From contig CALIOE010000046.1 in the NCBI GenBank assembly GCA_938044775.1, forward strand, positions 1 to 64,000: DNA of 64,000 nt, written 5' to 3'. This DNA is from an uncultured Rhizobiaceae group bacterium. Its GTDB lineage: Bacteria > Pseudomonadota > Alphaproteobacteria > Rhizobiales > Rhizobiaceae. Shown one piece after another: positions 37,777-45,709 of the stretch. Position numbers and translations under genes: made by a program. Numbering within the stretch: position 1 is the first letter of the stretch; every line of letters begins with the position of its first letter. A model generated the notes under the pieces. It searched no databases, had not been told where the DNA came from, and worked only from the letters and a program-made list of their open reading frames with translations.

Positions 37777-38655
37777 TCAGCCGCCGCGCTTTTTCAGCCA
37801 CAATCCGCCGCCCGGATTTCGCGCGAACAGCGGCGAACCGCTCTGCACAGCTTCCGGGTGTGTCTGACCGAAATAGTGGTTGAAAAACAAGATCTCGAAA
37901 ACGTCGTTGTACATCAGGAAATTGCGGATCGCATACAGTTCGTTCCAACCCCGATTTTGCTCAACCACCCATTCACGCGGATATTCAAAGGGCCAGAAGA
38001 TATCGTGAAAGTGGACAATCACTCCTTCTGCAAGGCGCGGCAAAACTTCATGCATGACGAAATTGAGATCGCTTCCGGTTTTCATCACGTGAGAAGAATC
38101 GATGAACAAAAAATCTCCCGTTCCCAGCTCTGAGAACGCCGACATGTCTGTCTCCTGAACTTTCTGCTCGAGAACAAGCGTGGATTCCATGTCAACCGGT
38201 TTCAACAGTGATTTCAGTCTGTTGGGGTATGGTTCGATACATGTGATACGCGCAGGACACCCGAACATCTCACGCGTATCCAATACGGCAGCGGTTGAGA
38301 ACCCAGATCCGACCTCAACAAATGTGTCGGGCTGTTTGAGCCGAAGAAGCGCATGCAACACAAGTGCATCGCCGTACGAATAGAAGGGGTTGTCGTAGTA
38401 AAATCGCTGTTTGGAGTTTTGGGAGACGGGAAACGGCGCTTCGCTCATCAATGGAACAAGTTCAGCCCACAGGGATTGCATTGCCCCGTCATCAAGCTGA
38501 ATGCCGGCTGGAATTTCGTGTCGTCGTGAATCCGCCAGATCCACTGCAATCTCTGCCTCTTCGCGGTCTGGAAGCGCAGAGTAAAAGTGCCCGATCGGGT
38601 AGGTTGTTCTCTTCAGCAGTCGCCTCAGGCGTTGACGAAAGTACTTTAAAGACAT
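37777..38655 (-). CDS. Class I SAM-dependent methyltransferase (Methyltransf_24 type)
   Basis: A 292-aa methyltransferase. The SAM-binding motif is DTFVEVGSGFSTAAVLDT, followed by ITCIEPYPNRLKSLL and FLFIDSSHVMKTGSDLNFV, which fits the Methyltransf_24 group seen beside polysaccharide and glycan genes. Start ATG 38655 (MSLKYFRQRLRRLLKR, a basic N-terminus); the frame is open to 38760. No neighbour suggests a substrate. Its base composition looks more AT-rich than flanking genes, and it sits next to a 500-bp non-coding gap, so it may be a recent arrival. It converges on hmgA. Confidence 0.82.
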   Translation of the reverse strand: MSLKYFRQRLRRLLKRTTYPIGHFYSALPDREEAEIAVDLADSRRHEIPAGIQLDDGAMQSLWAELVPLMSEAPFPVSQNSKQRFYYDNPFYSYGDALVLHALLRLKQPDTFVEVGSGFSTAAVLDTREMFGCPARITCIEPYPNRLKSLLKPVDMESTLVLEQKVQETDMSAFSELGTGDFLFIDSSHVMKTGSDLNFVMHEVLPRLAEGVIVHFHDIFWPFEYPREWVVEQNRGWNELYAIRNFLMYNDVFEILFFNHYFGQTHPEAVQSGSPLFARNPGGGLWLKKRGG

Positions 38656-38660
38656 GCGTC

Positions 38661-38696
38661 TGATTCCATCCGGGTTTGGCAGAGTGATTCCATCCG
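38661..38696. repeat. Direct repeat upstream of the methyltransferase gene
   Basis: TGATTCCATCCG occurs exactly twice, at 38661-38672 and 38685-38696, 24 bp apart (about two helical turns). It directly precedes the methyltransferase start on the minus strand. It may be a regulator site or a small duplication. Confidence 0.45.
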
Positions 38697-38890
38697 ACCA
38701 GCGCCCACTTCTTGCACAATCCCTGGTCCGGGAATACCTGACGCAAACGAACCAGCACAACGTGGCCGACTCTACCAGCAGATTCCGAACGGAACCTGTG
38801 GTCGCGCTGGTTAGATGTCTTCTTCATTCAACAAGCCGCTGAAGTACAATAAACTCCCTTACTTGCTGATCTACGATTGGAAGCGCGCAA

Positions 38891-38913
38891 ACAAGCGGCA
38901 ACTGGCCGCTTGT
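38891..38913. repeat. Perfect 9-bp inverted repeat
   Basis: ACAAGCGGC (38891-38899) and GCCGCTTGT (38905-38913) form a perfect stem with a 5-base loop. Read on the minus strand it is followed by a weakly T-rich stretch (TTGCGC), so it might be a poor terminator or an operator. Confidence 0.4.
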
Positions 38914-39156
38914 GGACTGATCAAATGGCGGCTTTGAGCCCTCCCTGATCGATCATCTCGTGTAGCAAAAGAGCCAATAAACCCGGGATGATACTGTTGG
39001 GCGAGAATTGGCGCCACCACTCGGGAGCCGGAACTCGAGCGAAGCGTCGCAGAACGCTCAATTTCACTGCTCGACAACTGCGCTGCGCAAAAGCCAATCA
39101 TCATATTGTCGATTGATCGCTTGGCATTGGAATCGTATGGATGCATTCAGTAGCGC

Positions 39157-40365
39157 ATGCAGCAGATTCTCATCCCCGCATTTCCAGCCATCACCATCGG
39201 CATCATAGTCTTCTTTTTGGGTGCGTTCCTGACGCGAAAAATTGGCTTTCTGCGAAACTACAGCATACCAGAACCCGTTTCCGGCGGTCTTGCAGCTGCG
39301 GTCATCACCTGGATGTTGTTCAGCTGGTTCCAAATCGAGGTGACATTCGATCTTGTGGTCCGCGACACGCTGCTGGTGATTTTTTTCGCGACTATTGGCC
39401 TCAATGCGCGGCTTTCAGATCTGATCGCGGGAGGAAAACTACTGGGCCTTCTGCTCGTCGTTACTGTGGCCTTCATTATCCTGCAAAACGGCGTTGGACT
39501 GATCGGCGCCTGGCTGTTTGATCTGCCAAACGCGGTCAGTGTTCTGCTGGGGTCAGCTTCGCTGATCGGCGGACATGGCACGGCCATAGCCTGGGGCCCG
39601 ACGATTGAGAACCAGACAGGATTTGCTGCAGCAGATGAGATCGGCATCGCCTCTGCAACGCTCGGCCTCGTCTGTGCTGCACTTGTCGGTGGCCCCGTTG
39701 CCAAATACCTCATCGACCGCAATGCACTGGTCGCCCGGGATTACGATGAACCGGTTGTCGGCATGCCTCACAAAATCGATGAAACGGAAGACCGCGACAT
39801 AGACCATATCAGCATCATGCGAACCATGCTGGCCGCAAACGTGGCTGTCATTCTCGGTTATATCGCCAATATCTTCATTGCGCAGGCAGGCTTGAAGCTG
39901 CCGCTGTTCGTGCCGTGTCTCATTGTCGCGATCATCATGTCAAATACCATTCCCTATATCTTTCGCGAAATGAAATGGCCGGCACGAACCCGCGCGCTGG
40001 CTGTCGTATCGGATTACTGCCTGTCAATTTTTTTGGCCATGTCGCTGATGTCTATGCAACTCTGGACGTTGTCGGGACTTGGAACGACGTTGCTTGTTGT
40101 GCTGGTCATGCAGGTGGTTGTCGCTGTCCTTCTGATCATCTTTGTTTTCTTCAGGCTGATAGGGAGTGACTACACGGCGGCGGTCTTGAGTGCGGGCTTC
40201 GCAGGGTTCACACTTGGCGCAACACCAACCGCCATCGCCAACATGTCTGCTGTGACAAAGCGTTATGGCCAAGCACCGCTGGCCTTCATCGTCTTGCCAC
40301 TGGTGTCCGCGTTCTTCGTCGATCTCGCAAACGCCTTCATTATTCGCTTTTTTGTCGGACTATAA
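39157..40365 (+). CDS. gltS: Sodium/glutamate symporter GltS
   Basis: A 402-aa inner-membrane carrier that takes up glutamate with sodium. About ten hydrophobic segments are visible. The two re-entrant-loop signatures of the family are present: SLIGGHGTAIAWGPT (about residue 130) and TLGATPTAIANMSAVTKRYG in the second half. The N-terminal segment GFLRNYSIPEPVSGGLAAA is also typical. ATG 39157 gives full length but has no obvious ribosome site. It stands alone, after a 500-bp gap, and is followed by a potassium-channel gene about 135 bp downstream. Confidence 0.94.
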   Translation: MQQILIPAFPAITIGIIVFFLGAFLTRKIGFLRNYSIPEPVSGGLAAAVITWMLFSWFQIEVTFDLVVRDTLLVIFFATIGLNARLSDLIAGGKLLGLLLVVTVAFIILQNGVGLIGAWLFDLPNAVSVLLGSASLIGGHGTAIAWGPTIENQTGFAAADEIGIASATLGLVCAALVGGPVAKYLIDRNALVARDYDEPVVGMPHKIDETEDRDIDHISIMRTMLAANVAVILGYIANIFIAQAGLKLPLFVPCLIVAIIMSNTIPYIFREMKWPARTRALAVVSDYCLSIFLAMSLMSMQLWTLSGLGTTLLVVLVMQVVVAVLLIIFVFFRLIGSDYTAAVLSAGFAGFTLGATPTAIANMSAVTKRYGQAPLAFIVLPLVSAFFVDLANAFIIRFFVGL

Positions 40366-40500
40366 ACTGGAATGCCGGCGCTAACCTGAGAGGCATCGCG
40401 CTCGCAGGCCTCGGTCACGGAAGTTCTTGCAAAACCAACAATACCCAACGATTGTACCCGCCGAGTGCCGCGATTCAACGACCCACAGGCCACAACAAAC

Positions 40501-40938
40501 ATGACATCGACCATGCAGATTGTCCTGGGCAGCCTTCTGCTCCTGATATGCTCAAGTCTTCATCTTGGAATTCTGGTAGCGGCAGTTGGCGTCATGAGGC
40601 GAGTCGGCACGCGATTTCCGAAACCTCATCGAGGCAACCAATGGGGCATCATCATAGCCATTGCGTTTTGCCACGTTGTTTTGGCTCATACAGTTCAGGT
40701 TTGGCTCTGGGCGGCAACGTTCGTCATTCTGGGCGCTCTGACAGGCATTTCTGACGCGCTTTATTTTGCATTGGTCACATACACGACCCTTGGCTATGGA
40801 GATGTTACTGTTGGCGAAGGGTTTCGTCTTTTTGCTGCAATGGCGGCAGTGACTGGCTTACTCAACTTTGGATTGAGCACGGCCTTTCTCGTTGGCTTGC
40901 TGGCCAGACTGCTACCTGCTGACATCAGGAGCGATTGA
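40501..40938 (+). CDS. Two-pore-type potassium channel (Ion_trans_2) protein
   Basis: A small membrane protein of about 145 aa with the potassium selectivity filter in ALVTYTTLGYGDVTVG. Hydrophobic segments lie before the filter (about residues 5-30 and 48-80) and after it (FAAMAAVTGLLNFGLSTAFLVGLLARLL), consistent with a pore module and an extra N-terminal helix. No cytoplasmic RCK/NAD-binding domain follows, so it would be a bare pore. ATG 40501 is chosen; GTG 40465 and ATG 40513 are possible. It follows gltS on the same strand by about 135 bp. Confidence 0.85.
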   Translation: MTSTMQIVLGSLLLLICSSLHLGILVAAVGVMRRVGTRFPKPHRGNQWGIIIAIAFCHVVLAHTVQVWLWAATFVILGALTGISDALYFALVTYTTLGYGDVTVGEGFRLFAAMAAVTGLLNFGLSTAFLVGLLARLLPADIRSD

Positions 40939-41286
40939 CCTTAAGGCTCGTGCTCTGAGCCGATGCTGAACCATGTCTCGGTGGAATTTGTCAGCGCGAG
41001 TTCCTGGCTAGGTGAAAGACACACGCCTGTCAGTCGACGGGGTGACCTGTTTGAACAAACTGGCTGAGTGACCATGCGGCAGGTCTCCAAACCGCAGCAG
41101 CGAGCCAAAAAACAGCGCATGCCAGTCCGGCACCCGGCAAATTGACGCACACCTCGATAGGTCGCGCCGAAAAGCTGTTCATGCGTCGAAATCTAAGGCG
41201 TGTTCTGTATTCTCTCGCGCCGGGGGGCGGCACAGCACATCCATCACAATGGAGCGCCAAGAAAAGGTAATTGATGGTCAGGAGAA
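40939..41286. other. 348-bp gap between the potassium channel and tRNA-Arg
   Basis: Nothing in this stretch looks like a gene. Short frames on the minus strand are open but resemble no family. The tRNA on the minus strand reads into this gap, so its terminator should be here, but I do not see a clear one. Confidence 0.45.
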
Positions 41287-41363
41287 TGGTGCACCCGGAG
41301 CGATTCGAACGCCCGACCCCCAGATTCGTAGTCTGGTGCTCTATCCAGCTGAGCTACGGGTGC
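41287..41363 (-). tRNA. tRNA-Arg (anticodon ACG)
   Basis: On the minus strand the gene begins GCACCCGTAGCTCAGCTGG and ends in GTTCGAATC then CGGGTGC-A-CCA. The acceptor arms GCACCCG/CGGGTGC pair perfectly. The D-loop is GCTCAGCTGGATAGAGC, the anticodon stem CCAGA/TCTGG surrounds loop CTACGAA (anticodon ACG), and the T-arm has TTCGAATC. The CCA end is encoded. The ACG anticodon is normally edited to ICG and reads CGU, CGC and CGA. It lies between the potassium channel and dcd genes, with its 3' end facing the 37.7-41.2 kb stretch. Confidence 0.97.
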
Positions 41364-41477
41364 GGTTGCCGGATTGCCTTTGGCGACCGACGGGCTGTTC
41401 GTAGATGGCCTGCACGGCAAATGCAAGGGTCTTGTGTGGTCTGCAGGCGGCAAAAACGTCGTATTTTCGGAACTCGA

Positions 41478-42566
41478 TCAGGCCGGTTTAAAGTGTTTCG
41501 ACAGTTTGAGACCCTGGGCCTGGTAGTTTGACTTCAGATCAACACCATAAAGTGCCTTTGGCCGCTCCAGCATGCGCTCATAGACCAACCGCCCAACGAT
41601 CTGTCCGTGTTCAAGTATGAAGGGAACCTCATGGCTGCGCACTTCCAGAACGGCACGAGCGCCTTTGCCGCCGGCATCGGCATGGCCGAAGCCGGGGTCG
41701 AAAAAGCCTGCATAATGAACACGGAATTCCCCGACGAGAGGGTCAAACGGTACCATTTCCGCCGCATGCAGCGGTGGCACGTGAACCGCCTCCTGCGAGA
41801 CCAGAATGTAAAATTCGTCCGGATCGAGAACGATGTCCTGCGATCCGCGGTTGTAGATCGGCTCCCAGAAGTCCAGCACTTCGCAGGCGGCCTTTTTGTC
41901 GACATCGATCACGGCCGTGTGGCGCTTGCCGCGATAGCCGACGAGACCGTCTGCATCTCCGGTGAGGTCGATGGACATAGCAATGCCGCGGGCATCAATG
42001 CTGGGTTCATCCGCTGCAACCAGGGTTTGGGCCTCGTGCAGCGCCAGGAGCTCGTGGCGGTCGAGCAAGGCTGAGCCACGACGAAACCGGATCTGCGACA
42101 GGCGCGAGCCTGTGCGCGCAACGATGGGAAACGTGCGGGGGCTGACCTCGAGATAGAGCGGGCCCGAATAGCCGACCGGCACCTGGTCGAATTGCTGGGT
42201 GCGGTCGGCAATGACGCGGGTGAATATGTCGAGCCGTCCAGTTGAACTTTTCGGATTCGTGGAAGCCGAAAGATCGTCCGGCAGAGCAAAGCCCTCAAGC
42301 AGGGGAACGATATAGACACACCCCGTTTCCAGCACGGCGCCATTGGTGAGATCGATCTCGTGCAGCGAGAAGCGCTCGAGCTTCTGGGCAACCGTGTGAT
42401 CGCGGCCCGGTAAAAAGGACGCCCGCACACGAAAGGCCGTCTTTCCCAGCCGCAGGTCGAGGCTGGCGGGCTGAATCTGGTCAACGTCAAGCGGTCTGTC
42501 AGCGGTGATCTGGTCACCCCTGAAAAGCGCTTCGATCTGGCCATCGTTGAGAATTCCGTCACTCAT
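41478..42566 (-). CDS. dcd: 2'-deoxycytidine 5'-triphosphate deaminase, long two-domain form
   Basis: Converts dCTP to dUTP to feed dTMP synthesis. At 362 aa it is about twice the E. coli Dcd and fits the alphaproteobacterial form made of two dUTPase-like barrels. The first half shows IQPASLDLRLGKTAFRV and the substrate motif NPKSSTGRLDIFTRVIAD. The second half shows FWEPIYNRGSQDIVLDPDEFYILVSQEAVHVP, read in parts, then HYAGFFDPGFGHADAGGKGARAVLEVRSHEVPF, again the trimer-fold dUTPase motif. Start ATG 42566. It diverges from the SAM-II/metZ unit. Confidence 0.93.
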   Translation of the reverse strand: MSDGILNDGQIEALFRGDQITADRPLDVDQIQPASLDLRLGKTAFRVRASFLPGRDHTVAQKLERFSLHEIDLTNGAVLETGCVYIVPLLEGFALPDDLSASTNPKSSTGRLDIFTRVIADRTQQFDQVPVGYSGPLYLEVSPRTFPIVARTGSRLSQIRFRRGSALLDRHELLALHEAQTLVAADEPSIDARGIAMSIDLTGDADGLVGYRGKRHTAVIDVDKKAACEVLDFWEPIYNRGSQDIVLDPDEFYILVSQEAVHVPPLHAAEMVPFDPLVGEFRVHYAGFFDPGFGHADAGGKGARAVLEVRSHEVPFILEHGQIVGRLVYERMLERPKALYGVDLKSNYQAQGLKLSKHFKPA

Positions 42567-42632
42567 GGCTTGGTTTACTCTCCAGTTCCCGTTGACGCAA
42601 AGGCTGCGCTGGTTTAACTCACATCTATTACC

Positions 42633-42686
42633 CGTGGTGATTTGGCCGGTCGGCTTGCAGCCACGTTAAACAAGTCGCTAAAAGGG
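42633..42686 (+). ncRNA. SAM-II riboswitch (metA element) controlling metZ
   Basis: The stretch matches the SAM-II pattern closely: P1 CGTGGT pairs with GCCACG (42633-42638 with 42660-42665). The conserved GTGATTTGGCCGG, CTTGCA and GTTAAACAAGTCGCTAAAAGG follow in the expected order. The last segment forms the pseudoknot with the loop of P1. It senses S-adenosylmethionine. It lies 117 bp upstream of metZ and is followed by a terminator hairpin, so SAM probably lowers metZ expression. Confidence 0.93.
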
Positions 42687-42715
42687 CCGAGCCGGAAAAA
42701 CCTTCCGGATTTGGA

Positions 42716-42750
42716 ACCGATTTTGCGACGCACGCAGGGTCGGTTTTTTT
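42716..42750 (+). terminator. Intrinsic terminator between the SAM-II riboswitch and metZ
   Basis: ACCGATTTTGCG pairs with CGCAGGGTCGGT around a short loop, followed by a tract of seven T residues (42744-42750). It lies 30 bp after the riboswitch and 53 bp before the metZ ATG, in the sense orientation. The placement suggests attenuation of metZ transcription. Confidence 0.82.
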
Positions 42751-42802
42751 GTGCCTGAAAGCATGATGCCGCCAGCGTGATGTCACGAACTGGAGTTGAA
42801 TT

Positions 42803-43990
42803 ATGAGTAAAAACTGGAAACCGGCCACAAGGCTTGTCCATTCCGGCGTACAACGATCCGAATTCGGCGAAACATCGGAAGCGATGTATCTGACGCAGGG
42901 CTTTGTCTACGACAGCGCCGAGGCTGCGGAGGCCCGTTTCGCGGGTGATGAACCGGGTTACATCTATTCGCGCTACGCCAATCCGACAGTCACCATGTTT
43001 GAACAGCGCATGTGTGCCCTTGAAGGCGCGGAAGCAGCGTTGGCGACCAGCAGTGGCATGGGAGCCGTGACTGCGGCGCTGATGTGCCAGGTCAAGGCGG
43101 GCGATCATGTTGTTGCTGCACGAGCGTTGTTTGGCTCGTGTCGCTATGTTGTTGAGAAACTGATGCCGCAGCTCGGTGTGGAATCCACGCTGGTGGATGG
43201 CACGGATCTGGCGGCCTGGAAAGCGGCGATACGCCCCAACACCAGGGTGCTGTTTCTGGAAAGTCCAACCAATCCCACGTTAGAGCTTGTCGACATTGCA
43301 GCCGTGGCCAATCTGGCCAGCGAAACAGGTGCGACGCTGGTGGTCGACAATGTTTTTGCGACGCCGATCTACCAGCAGCCACTCGAACTCGGCGCCCATG
43401 TGGTTGTCTATTCGGCCACCAAACACATTGATGGTCAGGGTCGTTGTCTGGGCGGTATTGTTCTGTCGTCGCAGGAGTGGATCAAGGAAAAGATGTTTGA
43501 CTTCTTCCGCCACACCGGACCGAGTCTTTCGCCGTTCAATGCATGGGTTCTGCTGAAAGGGCTTGAAACATTGCCCTTGCGCGTGGCGCAGCAGACGACA
43601 AGCGCCGTGCGGATCGCGGATCATCTGGCTTCAGGCAAGTTGGTCAACCGCGTCCTTTATCCCGGTCGGGAAGACCATCCGCAGGCCGAGCTGGCCAGGC
43701 GACAGATGAAGGCAGGGTCTACCCTCATCGCCTTTGAATTGAGCGGTGGCAAGGAACGGGCTTTCGCTTTTGAAAACGCTCTGCAGCTCATCCGGATTTC
43801 CAACAATCTGGGAGATAGCAAAAGCCTGATCACCCATCCAGCGACCACGACACACAAGAACCTTTCCGATGAGGACCGTGACGCGCTTGGAATATCAGCC
43901 GGGATGGTGAGGCTTTCAATCGGTCTTGAGGATGTGGAAGATCTGTTGGCCGATGTGGACCAGGCGCTGGAAATTGCATCGCGCCTGTAG
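42803..43990 (+). CDS. metZ: O-succinylhomoserine sulfhydrylase MetZ
   Basis: PLP enzyme that makes homocysteine from O-succinylhomoserine and sulfide. The 395-aa Cys/Met metabolism-family protein shows TRLVHSGVQRSEFGETSEAM at the start, YIYSRYANPTVTMFEQRM, ATSSGMGAVTAALM, and the PLP lysine in VVYSATKHIDGQGRCLGG. The C-terminal GDSKSLITHPATTTHKN and VRLSIGLEDVEDLLAD are standard. GGAG lies 7 bases before the ATG. A SAM-II riboswitch and an intrinsic terminator upstream indicate control by SAM. It converges on truB with a 16-bp gap. Confidence 0.96.
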   Translation: MSKNWKPATRLVHSGVQRSEFGETSEAMYLTQGFVYDSAEAAEARFAGDEPGYIYSRYANPTVTMFEQRMCALEGAEAALATSSGMGAVTAALMCQVKAGDHVVAARALFGSCRYVVEKLMPQLGVESTLVDGTDLAAWKAAIRPNTRVLFLESPTNPTLELVDIAAVANLASETGATLVVDNVFATPIYQQPLELGAHVVVYSATKHIDGQGRCLGGIVLSSQEWIKEKMFDFFRHTGPSLSPFNAWVLLKGLETLPLRVAQQTTSAVRIADHLASGKLVNRVLYPGREDHPQAELARRQMKAGSTLIAFELSGGKERAFAFENALQLIRISNNLGDSKSLITHPATTTHKNLSDEDRDALGISAGMVRLSIGLEDVEDLLADVDQALEIASRL

Positions 43991-44006
43991 GTCGAGGCGC
44001 GCTGAC

Positions 44007-44918
44007 CTAGCCCTGCAACACACGCCGGGGGTGAAATTCACCCTTCCGCACATCTCCGATCGCGATCAGAGTTCCCCGGTTGACGGCGCAGACATTTTCT
44101 TCCTCCACGGGCGCGTCGCGACCGCGCACGATGACCGGATTGCCCAACCGGATACGGCGGGCGGCGTCATCGTCCATGCGCAATTCTGTAAAGCCGTTCA
44201 TGGCCTCCAGCGGTGAAATCAGAAATCCGTCGAGCGCGTCCAGATCGCCTTCGTTTTCGAGCAGCGTTTCGAGGCTTACCGCGTCGGCTTCCTCGAACGG
44301 TTCGACAAAAGTGCGTCGCAGGCTGGCGGCATGACCGTAACAGCCAAGCTTCCGGCCAAAGTCCCGAGCCAGCGAGCGGATATAAGTACCCTTGCCGCAG
44401 GTCGTCTCAAAGACTGCATGATCGGCGTCGGGACAATCGATCAAAGTGATCTCGTCGATATAGACCGGGCGCGGTTCCAAGATCACTTCTTTGCCGGCGC
44501 GGGCTTCGGCATAGGCGCGTTTTCCGTCAATCTTGATGGCGGAAAAAGCCGGTGGCACTTGCTGTATGTCGCCGGTGAACTCACCAAGGATCGCTCTGAT
44601 ATCGTCGGCAGAAGGGCGCTTGTCGCTCGTTTGGACCACTTTGCCTTCAGCATCGTCGGTGTTGGTCTCCACCCCCCAACGCACCGTGAACCGATAGGAT
44701 TTCTCACCGTCCGTGACATAGGGAACGGTTTTGGTGGCCTCTCCAAGCGCAATCGGCAAAACGCCTGTTGCTAACGGGTCGAGGGTGCCGGCATGGCCTG
44801 CCTTCTGAGCCTGAAACAGCCAACGAACCTTGCCAACTGCTTGTGTGGAGCCCAGTTCGAATGGCTTGTCGAGCACCAACCAACCGGAAACCGGGCGTCC
44901 TTTCTTCTTGCGGGCCAT
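44007..44918 (-). CDS. truB: tRNA pseudouridine(55) synthase TruB
   Basis: Forms pseudouridine 55 in the T-loop of tRNAs. The 303-aa protein has the catalytic Asp in AGHAGTLDPLATGVLPIALG, KSYRFTVRWGVETNTDDAEG, QVPPAFSAIKIDGKRAYAEAR and FETTCGKGTYIRSLARDFG. The C-terminal PUA-like domain reads ARRIRLGNPVIV. It lies 3 bp downstream of rbfA and is the last gene of the rimP-nusA-infB operon here. In many relatives rpsO and pnp come next; here the minus-strand run stops and metZ converges instead. Confidence 0.96.
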   Translation of the reverse strand: MARKKKGRPVSGWLVLDKPFELGSTQAVGKVRWLFQAQKAGHAGTLDPLATGVLPIALGEATKTVPYVTDGEKSYRFTVRWGVETNTDDAEGKVVQTSDKRPSADDIRAILGEFTGDIQQVPPAFSAIKIDGKRAYAEARAGKEVILEPRPVYIDEITLIDCPDADHAVFETTCGKGTYIRSLARDFGRKLGCYGHAASLRRTFVEPFEEADAVSLETLLENEGDLDALDGFLISPLEAMNGFTELRMDDDAARRIRLGNPVIVRGRDAPVEEENVCAVNRGTLIAIGDVRKGEFHPRRVLQG

Positions 44919-44921
44919 GGA

Positions 44922-45344
44922 TCAGGCTTCTCCGGAGCCGGTATCCTGACGGACCTTGTCCGATCGCAGCAATTCATCAATCCGGGCGAAATTATCGAAA
45001 CTCGTGTCTTCTACGAAACGGAAATTCGGCATGTATTTCATTTGTTTGAGATGCGGTACCGCGCGGCCGCGAATGAATTTGGCATTTTTGGCCAGCGCCT
45101 TGATGACCGCCTGCGGATTGCTGTCGCCCTTGCCATTCTTTTTGCGCCCGCCAAGCGGAGAAATAAAGCAGGTCGCGATCTTCAGATCCGGAGACATGCG
45201 AACCTCGGAGACCGAGATCAGCTGGCCGTCGAGTGCCGGATCATTCAGCGTTTCACGCGCCAGAACTTCGGTCAGTGCATGACGCACAAGCTCGCCGACG
45301 CGTAGCTGGCGCTGCGAGGGGGCTTTAGAGGAGCCGGATGCCAT
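44922..45344 (-). CDS. rbfA: 30S ribosome-binding factor RbfA
   Basis: Assists 16S rRNA maturation and cold adaptation. The 140-aa KH-like protein shows [43 protein letters not shown] and [23 protein letters not shown], which is the conserved RNA-binding face. The C-terminus [16 protein letters not shown] is normal. truB follows after 3 bp. Upstream, 365 bp of non-coding DNA separates it from infB, which is longer than usual, so it may have its own promoter. Confidence 0.95.
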   Translation of the reverse strand: MASGSSKAPSQRQLRVGELVRHALTEVLARETLNDPALDGQLISVSEVRMSPDLKIATCFISPLGGRKKNGKGDSNPQAVIKALAKNAKFIRGRAVPHLKQMKYMPNFRFVEDTSFDNFARIDELLRSDKVRQDTGSGEA

Positions 45345-45650
45345 GATGTTGATGCCTCATTGTAGTAATCTGTCAGATCCAAAATGCCTTCGGGATCGCG
45401 TTCGCTATGTCTTTTCTGTAATCTTGCAAGCGGTACAGTTGAAGCGCCGGCCTTTTTTGAAGACGCTCTGGTTAGAGTTTTACGGACTGGGAACCCATCC
45501 AGCCCGGGGCCGTGCAAGCCTGGCCAAAAGAGCATTCCCCGCTTTGACATCCTGCCCGTGAATGTGTCTTCGCCGATAGTCGAGATCGTTCAGAGGGGTC
45601 GCTCCGGCCCGGAAATTACTCTACAGCGAGGACTGCAAGGCCGCGCTGCT

Positions 45651-45670
45651 CGTTCGAACAATCGTTCGAA
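45651..45670. repeat. Paired CGTTCGAA motif
   Basis: CGTTCGAA at 45651-45658 and again at 45663-45670; each contains the 6-bp palindrome TTCGAA. The 12-bp spacing puts both copies on nearly the same helix face, as in operator pairs. Confidence 0.4.
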
Positions 45671-45676
45671 GAAACA

Positions 45677-45694
45677 GCGCGATTGCAATCACGC
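45677..45694 (-). terminator. Possible weak terminator after infB
   Basis: On the minus strand GCGTGATT and AATCGCGC can pair with one G-U wobble and a minimal loop, then TGTTTCTT follows. It lies 16 bp past the infB stop. The tail is not a clean U tract, so termination would be partial at best. Confidence 0.35.
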
Positions 45695-45709
45695 TTCCTG
45701 TAGAAACAC

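Larger units (their letters stand above)
38656..39156. other. 501-bp non-coding gap between methyltransferase and gltS
   Basis: No frame here resembles a protein, and the composition looks lower in GC than the surrounding genes. It contains a tandem pair of TGATTCCATCCG near the methyltransferase start and a perfect 9-bp inverted repeat at 38891-38913. It should hold the divergent promoters of the methyltransferase and gltS. Confidence 0.5.
45345..45709. other. 365-bp gap between infB and rbfA
   Basis: I find no convincing gene: a minus-strand frame at 45272-45550 is open but overlaps the rbfA start out of frame and matches nothing. The gap contains two copies of CGTTCGAA 12 bp apart (45651-45670) and a short hairpin sequence at 45677-45694. 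It probably holds the promoter of rbfA-truB and perhaps the terminator of infB. Confidence 0.5.

Noticed and set aside
38871-39146. 91-codon minus-strand frame between the methyltransferase and gltS
   Set aside because: No ribosome site, Ser/Arg-rich with no domain; treated as non-coding.
45272-45550. 92-codon minus-strand frame between infB and rbfA
   Set aside because: It runs out of frame over the rbfA start and shows no domain; rbfA itself is certain.
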